Positions 53,705 through 64,000 of a stretch of 64,000 nt of DNA are shown here, piece by piece. The first letter of the stretch is position 1, and every line of letters starts with the position of its first letter. Below the pieces are notes generated by a model that worked only from the letters and a program-made list of their open reading frames with translations, searched no databases and was not told where the DNA came from. Origin of the DNA: Duffyella gerundensis (GTDB lineage: Bacteria > Pseudomonadota > Gammaproteobacteria > Enterobacterales > Enterobacteriaceae); assembly GCF_001517405.1 (NCBI RefSeq), contig NZ_LN907827.1, forward strand, positions 2,948,915 to 3,012,914, in the 5' to 3' direction. The position numbers and the translations under genes are program-made.

Positions 53705-55417
53705 CTATTCCCAGAGATCGCGCGCCGGATCGAGCACCGGCCGAATGATACCGGCACGGATGGTGAAATCACCGAAGCCTTCGTCTGCCTCACGCTCGGT
53801 TGCCCAGCGTCCCACCAGCTCATTGATGCTGATCAGGATCTCTTCTTCATTGATGTTTTCGCGGTACATCCGCGGAATGCGCGTGCCGATGCGATTGCCA
53901 CCGATATGCAGGTTGTAGCGGCCTGGCGCTTTACCGACCAGACCGATTTCAGCCAGCATGGCACGGCCACAACCGTTCGGACAACCGGTAACGCGTAACA
54001 CTATGTGCTCATCGCCCACGCCGTGTTCGTTCATGATCGCCTCAACGCGGGTGACAAAGTCGGGCAGGAAACGCTCCGCTTCCGCCATCGCCAGCGGACA
54101 GGTCGGGAAAGCAACGCAGGCCATCGAGTTTTCGCGCTGGGCGGTGACGTTTTCCATCAGGCCGTGACTGCGTGCAATCGCTTCAACCTTCGCTTTTTCG
54201 CTTTCCGGCACGCCCGCAACGATCAGGTTCTGATTGGCGGTCAGGCGGAAATCTCCCTGATGAATCTTCGCAATCTCCGCGATGCCGCTTTTCAGTGGGC
54301 GATCGGGATAATCGAGCAGGCGACCATTTTCGATAAACAGCGTCAGGTGCCACTGATTGTCGATGCCTTTCACCCAGCCGAAGCGATCGCCACGGGTGGT
54401 AAATTCATACGGGCGAATCGGCTCAAAGGTGAAACCGGCGCGCTTCTCAACTTCCGCCTTAAAGGTCTCAACGCCGACGCGCTCCAGCGTATATTTGGTT
54501 TTGGCATTTTTACGGTCGGTACGATTTCCCCAGTCGCGCTGGGTCGTCACTACCGCTTCTGCTACCGCCAGGGTTTGATCCAGCGGCAGGAAGCCAAATT
54601 CACTTGCGGTACGCGCATAAGTCGCTTTATTTCCGTGCTCCAGCGACAGGCCACCGCCGACCAGCAGGTTAAACCCAATCAGCTTGCCATTTTCAGCAAT
54701 CGCCACGAAATTCATGTCATTGGCATGCAGATCGATGTCGTTGTGCGGCGGCACTACTACGGTGGTTTTAAACTTACGCGGCAGGTAGGTTTCACCGAGG
54801 ATCGGCTCTTTATCGGTGGTAGCAACCTTCTCTTTATCCCACCAAATCTCAGCATAGGCGCGTGTTTGCGGCAGCAGATGCTCAGAGAGTTTCTTCGCCC
54901 ACTCGTACGCTTCCTGATGCAGCTCCGATTCAATCGGGTTCGACGTACACAGCACGTTGCGGTTTACGTCGTTGGCGGTGGCCAGCGCGTCAAGCCCAAC
55001 TTCATGCAGCATCTGGTGCGCCGGTTTCACGTTCTTTTTCAGAATGCCGTGAAACTGGAAGGTCTGCCGGTTGGTCAGGCGGATGCTGCCATAAATCGTG
55101 TTGTTGGCAGCGAACTTATCGATGGCCAGCCACTGCGTCGGCGTGATGATCCCGCCCGGCAAACGGCAGCGCAGCATCATGGCGTGACGCGGCTCCAGCT
55201 TCTGCTCGGCACGTTCGGCACGAATATCGCGGTCATCCTGCTGATACATACCGTGAAAACGGATCAGCAGAAAGTTATCGCCGGTAAAGCCGCCGGTGAG
55301 GCCATTGTCGAGATCCTCAACGATGGTGCCACGTAAATAGTTGCTCTCTTTTTTCAGGCGCTCGGCATCGGAAAGTTTGCCTTCCACCACCAGCGGCCCT
55401 GGATGTTTTTCGCTCAT
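53705..55417 (-). CDS. cysI: Sulfite reductase hemoprotein beta subunit CysI
   Basis: Six-electron reduction of sulfite to sulfide using siroheme coupled to a [4Fe-4S] cluster. The protein is 570 aa, the E. coli length. Cluster cysteines appear in [14 protein letters not shown] and [10 protein letters not shown] (C-x5-C and C-x3-C). It overlaps the cysJ stop by one base. Siroheme is supplied by CysG encoded just downstream. Confidence 0.98.
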   Translation of the reverse strand: MSEKHPGPLVVEGKLSDAERLKKESNYLRGTIVEDLDNGLTGGFTGDNFLLIRFHGMYQQDDRDIRAERAEQKLEPRHAMMLRCRLPGGIITPTQWLAIDKFAANNTIYGSIRLTNRQTFQFHGILKKNVKPAHQMLHEVGLDALATANDVNRNVLCTSNPIESELHQEAYEWAKKLSEHLLPQTRAYAEIWWDKEKVATTDKEPILGETYLPRKFKTTVVVPPHNDIDLHANDMNFVAIAENGKLIGFNLLVGGGLSLEHGNKATYARTASEFGFLPLDQTLAVAEAVVTTQRDWGNRTDRKNAKTKYTLERVGVETFKAEVEKRAGFTFEPIRPYEFTTRGDRFGWVKGIDNQWHLTLFIENGRLLDYPDRPLKSGIAEIAKIHQGDFRLTANQNLIVAGVPESEKAKVEAIARSHGLMENVTAQRENSMACVAFPTCPLAMAEAERFLPDFVTRVEAIMNEHGVGDEHIVLRVTGCPNGCGRAMLAEIGLVGKAPGRYNLHIGGNRIGTRIPRMYRENINEEEILISINELVGRWATEREADEGFGDFTIRAGIIRPVLDPARDLWE

Positions 55418-57216
55418 TAGTAAACGTCTCGCTGATAGCGGCGCTCAATGCGCAGCTCACTTAAAAACTCGTCAGCTGTTTCGGTGTCCATGCCACCGTA
55501 TTCAGCTACCACTTCCAGTAATGCCTGCTCAACGTCTTTCGCCATACGATTGGCGTCGCCGCAGACATAAATGTGGGCGCCTTCGTTAATCCAGCGCCAC
55601 ACTTCCGCACCTTTTTCGCGGATTTTGTCCTGTACATAAACTTTATGCACCTGATCGCGTGACCAGGCGAGATCGATATGGGTCAACAGCCCCTCTTTTA
55701 CATAGCGCTGCCATTCCACCTGATAGAGAAAATCTTCGGTGAAATGCGGATTGCCAAAGAACAGCCAGTTTTTACCGCTGGCGCCTTCGCTGTCGCGCTG
55801 CTGCATAAAGGCGCGAAACGGCGCGATACCGGTGCCTGGACCAATCATGATTACCGGAGCATCCGGGTTAGCAGGCAGACGGAAGTTATCGTTATGCTCG
55901 ATGAAGACGCGAACATCGCCCTCTTCTTCCAGTCGATCGGCCAGCCAGGTTGATGCGCCGCCGGCACGTTCACGATCGTTGACCTCAAAGCGTACCGCAC
56001 CCACGGTGATATGCACTTCGCTCTCATTTTCCGCCTGCGACGAGGCGATAGAATAGAGACGCGGTGTTAACGGCCGCAGCAGCTCGGTCAGCTGTTCCGG
56101 ACGCAGCTCCATCGGCGCGTCACGCACCATATCGACGATCGGCATGGTCTGCGCATAGATCTGTAGCTTGCTTTTATCCGCCGCGATCTCCAGCAGCGCC
56201 TCATTGCGCGCCAGCGTGGCGTACTGCTGTACGATTTGCGGCGTGTTTACCGTCAGTTCGTAATGGCACTGCAACGCCCTGGCCAGCGGTAAGGTTTCCC
56301 CGTTGACGCTGACCGGTTCATCACCTTTTAACCACAGCAGCTCAACCAGTTCGTTGACCAGCGCCGGATCGTTTTCATACCAGACGCCTAACGCATCGCC
56401 CGGCTGATAGCGCAGTCCGGAGTCGCCCAGATCGATTTCGATATGGCGCACATCTTTATCGGAGTTGCGGCCGGTAATCTTCTGGTTAACCGACAGGCTG
56501 GCGGTAAGCGGTGCTTCTTTATTATAGGGGCTGGTGGCCACTTCATTAACGCTGCCCGTGGCGGCGGTCTGCGCAGGCGCCGCGACCGGCGCACGTTTTT
56601 TCAGGATCTCTACCACCGCCTGGCGCCATTTTTCGGCGTCGGCAGCGTAGTCGACATCGGCGTCAACGCGATCCAGCAGACGTTCGCCCCCCAGCTCAGC
56701 GAGCTTGCCATCGACATCTTTTGCCGCCTGGCAGAAGAATTCATAGGAGGTATCGCCCAGCCCAAACACCGCAAACGCCGTATCGGCGAGCTTCGGTGCC
56801 TTTTTCGACAGCAGAAACTTATGCAACGCCACCGCTTCTTCCGGCGGTTCGCCCTCGCCCTGCGTGGAGGTGACAACGACCAGCAGTTTTTCCTGCGCAA
56901 TCTGCTTGAATTTGTAATCGCCAGCGTTCACCAGATTAACGGTGAGTTTGGCGGCGATCAGGTCATCGCGCAGCTGCTCGGCCACGCGACGGGCGTTGCC
57001 GGTCTGCGAGGCGGACAGCAGCGTAATCGCGGGCGCTTCCGCCGCCGGTGCGCTGGTGGCTACCGTGGCACCAGGAGCCTGATTGACCATGCCCCAGAAA
57101 TAACCGGAGAGCCAGGCGAGTTGCGTGGTGGAAAAGTCGGTGGTTGCCGCCTGTAAACGCGCGAGTTGCTCCGGGTTTAACGGAAGCAGTGAAGCAGGAG
57201 GAGCCTGAGTCGTCAT
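55417..57216 (-). CDS. cysJ: Sulfite reductase flavoprotein alpha subunit CysJ
   Basis: Passes electrons from NADPH through FAD and FMN to CysI. The protein is 599 aa, as in E. coli. A flavodoxin domain (about 60-205, [15 protein letters not shown] and [12 protein letters not shown]) is joined by an Ala/Pro linker to the FAD/NADPH reductase part ([42 protein letters not shown]). The frame extends 36 codons upstream, but the ATG at 57216 ([18 protein letters not shown]) agrees with E. coli. First gene of cysJIH, divergent from queD. Confidence 0.97.
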   Translation of the reverse strand: MTTQAPPASLLPLNPEQLARLQAATTDFSTTQLAWLSGYFWGMVNQAPGATVATSAPAAEAPAITLLSASQTGNARRVAEQLRDDLIAAKLTVNLVNAGDYKFKQIAQEKLLVVVTSTQGEGEPPEEAVALHKFLLSKKAPKLADTAFAVFGLGDTSYEFFCQAAKDVDGKLAELGGERLLDRVDADVDYAADAEKWRQAVVEILKKRAPVAAPAQTAATGSVNEVATSPYNKEAPLTASLSVNQKITGRNSDKDVRHIEIDLGDSGLRYQPGDALGVWYENDPALVNELVELLWLKGDEPVSVNGETLPLARALQCHYELTVNTPQIVQQYATLARNEALLEIAADKSKLQIYAQTMPIVDMVRDAPMELRPEQLTELLRPLTPRLYSIASSQAENESEVHITVGAVRFEVNDRERAGGASTWLADRLEEEGDVRVFIEHNDNFRLPANPDAPVIMIGPGTGIAPFRAFMQQRDSEGASGKNWLFFGNPHFTEDFLYQVEWQRYVKEGLLTHIDLAWSRDQVHKVYVQDKIREKGAEVWRWINEGAHIYVCGDANRMAKDVEQALLEVVAEYGGMDTETADEFLSELRIERRYQRDVY

Positions 57217-57501
57217 TGCGTAGAATTCCGGTGTGTAAAATTGTGGCTTGAGCTGGGAAATGCCAACAGGGTAAACGGCTGCATAATAACGATTAAATAA
57301 GGGTTCGACATAATAAATAACCAAAATGACTAAACGCTTTTACCGTTAGGTTATAGTGCTAAAAGTGGTAGAAATTAGGCTTATTAATCAATTAATTAAA
57401 TTCAGACCTGGCGAGGGCTACGCTTTAACGGTGGAAACGGGTGCGTCAAAGCGCGCTTTCCGGTAGACTTCGCCGGTTTTTTTAGGAAAAAGGCAGTTAG
57501 C
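57217..57501. promoter_or_regulatory. Divergent cysJ/queD intergenic region
   Basis: This 285-base A+T-rich region separates cysJ and queD. On the minus strand, TTATTTATTATG and TTATTTAATCGTTATTATG recur in the 100 bases ahead of cysJ, the A/T-rich type of sequence in which CysB sites occur. On the plus strand TATAGT at 57352-57357 could serve queD. Neither promoter has a good -35. CysB activation of cysJIH is known from E. coli; no precise site can be called here. Confidence 0.4.
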
Positions 57502-57864
57502 ATGGCAACCACACTTTTTAAAGATTTCCATTTCGAAGCGGCGCACCATTTACCGCATGTCCCTGAAGGACACAAATGTGGCCGTTTGCACGGACACTCG
57601 TTTATGGTGCGGATTGAAATTACCGGCGAAGTGGATGCGCATACCGGTTGGGTGATGGATTTTGCCGACTTAAAGGCCGCCTTTAAGCCGATCTACGATC
57701 GGCTGGATCACTACTATCTCAACGATATCGCTGGTCTGGAAAACCCAACCAGTGAAGTGTTAGCGCAGTGGATTTGGCAAAACCTCAAGCCAGATTTACC
57801 GGAGCTGAGCGCGGTAATGATTAAAGAAACCTGCACCGCGGGCTGTATTTATCGCGGTGAGTAA
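57502..57864 (+). CDS. queD: 6-carboxy-5,6,7,8-tetrahydropterin synthase QueD
   Basis: Second step of queuosine precursor synthesis, turning dihydroneopterin triphosphate into CPH4. The protein is 120 aa (E. coli 121). Zinc ligands H15, H30 and H32 and catalytic C26 lie in [20 protein letters not shown] and the following H-S-F. The C-terminal [12 protein letters not shown] is conserved. It converges with queE, the next enzyme of the pathway. Confidence 0.97.
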   Translation: MATTLFKDFHFEAAHHLPHVPEGHKCGRLHGHSFMVRIEITGEVDAHTGWVMDFADLKAAFKPIYDRLDHYYLNDIAGLENPTSEVLAQWIWQNLKPDLPELSAVMIKETCTAGCIYRGE

Positions 57865-57902
57865 GCCTGTGGGGCCGCTGTTACCGGCGGCTCCAGCAGG
57901 AT

Positions 57903-58574
57903 TCAGGCAATATTCAGGTATTTGTGCGTTTGCATCGACAGCCGCCAGTTGCGGGCAATACAGGTTTCGATGCACAGGCGGGTTGCCGCGTCTTTCTGGC
58001 TGATAGGCTGCAGCGCAATGATGCGCGACTTGTCATCCTTCAGCGTACTTAACAGCAGTTCCAGCTCATCAATATCGCGCTGCCGTCCCACCGGATGCTT
58101 TACCTCATCGGCACGTTGCAACGCCTGCGCAATGACATCATAGCCGCCACGCATATTCACTTTCGGGGACACCGTTACCCAGGTTGCGGACGAACAGCGA
58201 ATCTCATGGGTGCCGCTGGTTTCAATCTGACAGCTAAACCCCGCCTGCTCGAGACTTTCCGTCAGTGGGCGCAGATCGTAAATGGCCGGTTCACCGCCGG
58301 TAATCACCACATGGCGCGCCGTCCATTGTTGATCGGCAATGGTTTGTATCAGGGTCGCAGCATCCGCCGATCCCCAGGCGTCGCTCTCTTCCGTTTTAAC
58401 CAGAATATCGCCGAGCGCGGTTTCCCGATTGGCCAGCTTATCCCAGGTATGTTTGGTATCGCACCAGCTGCAGCCGACCGGGCATCCTTGCATACGGATA
58501 AAGATTGCTGGCACGCCGGTATAGAAACCTTCGCCCTGCAACGTCTGGAACATTTCATTAATCGGGTACTGCAT
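57903..58574 (-). CDS. queE: 7-carboxy-7-deazaguanine synthase QueE
   Basis: Radical SAM enzyme forming CDG from CPH4 in preQ0/queuosine synthesis. The protein is 223 aa, as in E. coli. The cluster cysteines C31, C35 and C38 (CPVGCSWC) show the C-x3-C-x2-C spacing. The TGGEPAIYDL motif follows. The longer insertion version of the E. coli type is present, which in E. coli also blocks division when abundant. It converges with queD. Confidence 0.96.
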   Translation of the reverse strand: MQYPINEMFQTLQGEGFYTGVPAIFIRMQGCPVGCSWCDTKHTWDKLANRETALGDILVKTEESDAWGSADAATLIQTIADQQWTARHVVITGGEPAIYDLRPLTESLEQAGFSCQIETSGTHEIRCSSATWVTVSPKVNMRGGYDVIAQALQRADEVKHPVGRQRDIDELELLLSTLKDDKSRIIALQPISQKDAATRLCIETCIARNWRLSMQTHKYLNIA

Positions 58575-58699
58575 TATTAACTCGCTCGGGAAAAATAAGG
58601 GCGCTGATTATGGCAGATCACAGAGTAAGGTCAAAGGCGGATTCATTTTTGCCCGGAATCGGGCGGTATTTGCGGCAACGTCACTGGACGTTTTTCGGT

Positions 58700-58765
58700 C
58701 TTGCAGGCGAGCTTCTTAAAGATGTTGGCCTTAAAGTCATTGAACTTAAGAAGCCCGCCTGCAAG
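58700..58765. repeat. Near-perfect 20-bp inverted repeat between queE and eno
   Basis: CTTGCAGGCGAGCTTCTTAA (58700-58719) and TTAAGAAGCCCGCCTGCAAG (58746-58765) are inverted complements with one mismatch, round a 26-base centre. It lies directly after the eno terminator and upstream of queE. It is too long and has no T tail to be a normal terminator. It could be a small palindromic repeat element, an RNA hairpin or a remnant of an insertion. I do not recognise the family. Confidence 0.75.
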
Positions 58766-58767
58766 GC

Positions 58768-58794
58768 AAAAAAAAAGCCCCATTTCTGGGGCTT
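58768..58794 (-). terminator. Intrinsic terminator after eno
   Basis: On the minus strand AAGCCCC pairs with GGGGCTT round AGAAAT and is followed by nine T. A smaller hairpin (CCGTAT/ATACGG, 58803-58818) sits between it and the eno stop. Confidence 0.9.
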
Positions 58795-58829
58795 ATCATT
58801 TTCCGTATGCGAATACGGTAAGGCGTGGC

Positions 58830-60170
<1,341 letters not shown>

Positions 60171-60219
60171 CTAAGACAAACAACGCGCGAAAAGTTCGCG
60201 CGCTGCTCGTGAATACTGC

Positions 60220-61872
<1,653 letters not shown>

Positions 61873-61911
61873 TTAGGTTTAAAGACGATGGAATAACCAG
61901 GACGGGAAAAC

Positions 61912-61940
61912 AGTATACCGGAACTCCCATAAGGCCACAA
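61912..61940 (-). promoter_or_regulatory. pyrG promoter
   Basis: The minus strand has TTGTGG (61935-61940), a 17-base spacer and TATACT (61912-61917), with the predicted start about 50 bases ahead of the pyrG ATG. Confidence 0.7.
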
Positions 61941-62114
61941 TTGATGATTCATTTTCACTCCATCGTCTTATTGCGGATAAAGTAGCCGATTGGCTCGGAT
62001 TGAATTTTGATGTGCGTCACAAAATCGACGCTTTGCTGAATCGTGTAAGCTCAACTGTCGAAAGGTTGTGCAATCCGCTGCACCGGGCCGATTTCAGCTC
62101 AGCGCAGGGTGAAC

Positions 62115-62909
62115 TTATGCCTGGTTTTTTTCGCCCTGTTTAACCTGCTGCCAGGCGGCCTCCATCTGTTCCAGCGTTGCCTCCTGCATTTGCAGTTGCT
62201 GGCTGGCAATGATCGCCTCTACCTGTCGGAAACGGCGTTCAAACTTGTCGTTAGCCTTTTGCAGCGCGGTCTCCGCTTTTTTTCCCAAATGTCGCGACAG
62301 GTTTACCGTGGCAAACAGCAGATCGCCCATCTCCTCTTCGAGCTTATCCTGGTCGATAACCGTCTGCTGGGCTTCGTGCATCACTTCATCAATCTCTTCA
62401 TGCACTTTCGCCACCACCGGCCCCAGCGTGGTCCAGTCAAAGCCCACGTTGCTGCAACGCTTCTGGATCTTATGGGCGCGCATCAGAGCGGGCAACGCGC
62501 GAGGAATGTCATCCAGCGCCGAATGCTGCGCTTTATCGGCTCGCTCTGCGGTTTTGATTTTTTCCCAGTTTTGCAGCACCTGAGCGCTGTTCTCCGCCTG
62601 TGCATCGCCGAAAATATGGGGATGACGGCGCTCAAGCTTGTCGCTGATAGCGTGGCAGATATCGTCAAAGTTGAAGCGGTGTTCTTCCTGCGCCATCTGC
62701 GCGTAAAACACCACCTGGAACAGCAGATCGCCTAACTCCCCACGCAGATCGTCGAAATCCTCGCGCTGAATGGCATCCAGCACTTCGTAAGTCTCTTCCA
62801 GGGTATAGGGCGCAATGGTGGCAAAGGTCTGTTCGCGATCCCACGGACAGCCGTGTTGTGGATCGCGCAGGGTTTTCATGATGTTCAGCAGGCGGTCAAT
62901 AGCGGTCAT
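62115..62909 (-). CDS. mazG: Nucleoside triphosphate pyrophosphohydrolase MazG
   Basis: Hydrolyses NTPs and dNTPs to monophosphate and pyrophosphate, and in E. coli lowers ppGpp during starvation. The 264-aa protein (E. coli 263) has two MazG domains; each shows the EExxE-type metal site, ELGDLLFQVVFYAQMA in the first and LEEEMGDLLFATVNLSRHLG in the second. The start at 62909 (MTAIDRLLNIMKTLRDP) is chosen from homology; a GTG 14 codons upstream is possible. It follows relA by 77 bases with no mazEF between, unlike E. coli. Confidence 0.95.
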   Translation of the reverse strand: MTAIDRLLNIMKTLRDPQHGCPWDREQTFATIAPYTLEETYEVLDAIQREDFDDLRGELGDLLFQVVFYAQMAQEEHRFNFDDICHAISDKLERRHPHIFGDAQAENSAQVLQNWEKIKTAERADKAQHSALDDIPRALPALMRAHKIQKRCSNVGFDWTTLGPVVAKVHEEIDEVMHEAQQTVIDQDKLEEEMGDLLFATVNLSRHLGKKAETALQKANDKFERRFRQVEAIIASQQLQMQEATLEQMEAAWQQVKQGEKNQA

Positions 62910-62986
62910 AGTGGCGGTCTCGTCATTCTGTTCAGGTGCAATGTTGTCCACATTGCACCTGAGATCGGACGCGACCGCAAGCTGGC

Positions 62987-64000
62987 TTAGTGCAGGCGGC
63001 GCGCGTCGATGATATCCGGCACCTGATTCAGGCGCGCTAAGACGCGGCCCAGCACCTGCTGATTGTAGATTTCAATATCCATATCGATGGTCGCCAGCTG
63101 CTTACGGGTATCGCTGCGGCTGGCAACGCCAAGCACGTTGACCTTCTCATTAGCCAGAATGGTGGTGATGTCACGCAGCAGGCCGCTGCGATCGTTGGCG
63201 GTGACGCGCACCACCAGCGAATAGCCACTGGAATAGCTTTCGCCCCACACCGCATCGACAATGCGCTCCGGCGCATGAGAAATCAGATCCGCCAGCTGGT
63301 CGCAGTCGGCACGGTGAATCGAAATGCCGCGGCCCTGGGTGATAAAGCCGACGATATCATCGCCGGGAATCGGCTGGCAGCAGCGCGCAATGTGGTGCAT
63401 CAGATTACCGACGCCTTCTACCACCACGCGGCCGCTCTGTTTGCTGCTCGGCGCGTGTGACTTCTGTGTCAGCTGGCGCAGCGCCTCACGATCTTCCTCT
63501 TCGGCGCTCGGCTTATTCAGCTTCGACTGCAGGAAGTTGACCATCTGATTGAGACGGATATCGCCGCCGCCAATTGCCGCCAGCAGCTCATCCAGCGAGG
63601 TGACGTTATAGCGCGGCAGCAGCAGTTTTTCCGCCTCTTTCAGGCTGATGTCGAGCTGGCTCAGCTCGCTGTCGAGAATTTGTCGTCCGGCAACAATGTT
63701 TTTGTCGCGATCCTGCTTGCGGAACCAGGCGTGAATTTTAGAACGCCCTCGGCTGGTGGTGATGTAGCCAAGATTGGGATTGAGCCAGTCGCGGCTCGGG
63801 TTCGGCTGCTTCTGCGTGATGACCTCGATCTGATCGCCCATCTGCAGCTGATAGGTAAAGGGCACGATGCGGCCGCCAATTTTGGCGCCAATGCAGCGGT
63901 GACCGATATCGCTGTGAATATGGTAGGCAAAATCCAGCGGCGTGGAACCAGCGGGCAGATCGATCACGTCGCCTTTTGGCGTAAACACGTAAACCCGATC
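62987..64000 (-). CDS. relA: GTP pyrophosphokinase RelA (C-terminal part)
   Basis: Ribosome-associated (p)ppGpp synthetase of the stringent response. Only the last 338 codons are in the window; the synthetase and pseudo-hydrolase domains lie beyond the edge. Visible are the TGS domain (VFTPKGDVIDLPAGSTPLDFAY onward in two parts), an alpha-helical region, the zinc-finger/RIS segment with HHIARCCQPIPGD and HRADCDQL, and a C-terminal ACT domain (RVTANDRSGLLRDI). The internal GTG near 63988 is not a start. SpoT is excluded by the RelA-type sequence and the mazG neighbour. Confidence 0.96.
   Translation of the reverse strand, partial: DRVYVFTPKGDVIDLPAGSTPLDFAYHIHSDIGHRCIGAKIGGRIVPFTYQLQMGDQIEVITQKQPNPSRDWLNPNLGYITTSRGRSKIHAWFRKQDRDKNIVAGRQILDSELSQLDISLKEAEKLLLPRYNVTSLDELLAAIGGGDIRLNQMVNFLQSKLNKPSAEEEDREALRQLTQKSHAPSSKQSGRVVVEGVGNLMHHIARCCQPIPGDDIVGFITQGRGISIHRADCDQLADLISHAPERIVDAVWGESYSSGYSLVVRVTANDRSGLLRDITTILANEKVNVLGVASRSDTRKQLATIDMDIEIYNQQVLGRVLARLNQVPDIIDARRLH

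Noticed and set aside
54005..55336. 443-aa plus-strand open frame opposite cysI
   Set aside because: Length alone is striking, but it is entirely antisense to well conserved cysI, has no recognisable domains and follows the usual third-position bias of a GC-rich shadow frame.
57217..57324. 36-codon extension of CysJ
   Set aside because: It covers the A/T-rich regulatory region and is absent from the family; the ATG at 57216 matches E. coli.

Overview
The window is a stretch of chromosome from an enterobacterium. Gene order, protein lengths and many small regulatory elements match the Escherichia coli region running from an rrn operon beside clpB round to relA, but several local differences fit Erwiniaceae (Pantoea/Erwinia-like) or a near relative better than E. 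coli: cysG lies inside the sulfate-assimilation cluster, there are three rather than four tandem tRNA-Arg genes, mazEF is absent between relA and mazG, and a polyol-type gene pair sits between mutS and rpoS. The family assignment is inference; membership of Enterobacterales is secure.

Layout. 1-5.5 kb: a complete rRNA operon read on the minus strand (16S, tRNA-Ile, tRNA-Ala, 23S, 5S) with P1/P2 promoters and boxA elements. 5.6-16.5 kb: clpB with a heat-shock promoter, pgeF-rluD, bamD, raiA, the pheL-pheA attenuation unit facing the aroF-tyrA operon, and an orphan AT-rich acyltransferase gene. 16.6-25.8 kb: the rpsP-rimM-trmD-rplS operon, ffh, ypjD-corB, luxS, the sRNA gene micA, gshA and yqaB-yqaA. 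26-33.3 kb: tRNA-Ser plus three tRNA-Arg genes, csrA, alaS, recX, recA with its LexA box, pncC and a tam-like methyltransferase. 33.3-34.3 kb: a 930-base stretch without a convincing gene. 34.3-45 kb: yjdM, mltB, mutS, the SDR/MFS pair, rpoS, nlpD, pcm, surE. 45-48.3 kb: truD-ispF-ispD-ftsB and ygbE. 48.3-57.2 kb: sulfate assimilation, as two minus-strand transcription units, cysJIH and cysG-cysDNC. 57.5-64 kb: queD, queE, eno, pyrG, mazG and the 3' part of relA.

How the genes work together. CysD/CysN/CysC activate sulfate to PAPS, CysH reduces PAPS to sulfite, CysJ/CysI reduce sulfite to sulfide, and CysG makes the siroheme needed by CysI, so the cluster is self-contained. AroF, PheA and TyrA form the entry and two terminal branches of phenylalanine/tyrosine synthesis. 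Stress functions are dense: ClpB, RaiA, RpoS with its conserved sRNA-responsive leader, RelA, MazG, RecA/RecX, MutS, CsrA and sigma-E-type MicA.

Most of the window is conserved core genome and I see no clear novel multi-gene system. The least explained parts are the acyltransferase gene at 15.6 kb, the decayed-looking 33.3-34.3 kb region, the SDR/MFS pair at 38.7-40.9 kb and a near-perfect 20-bp inverted repeat between queE and eno.
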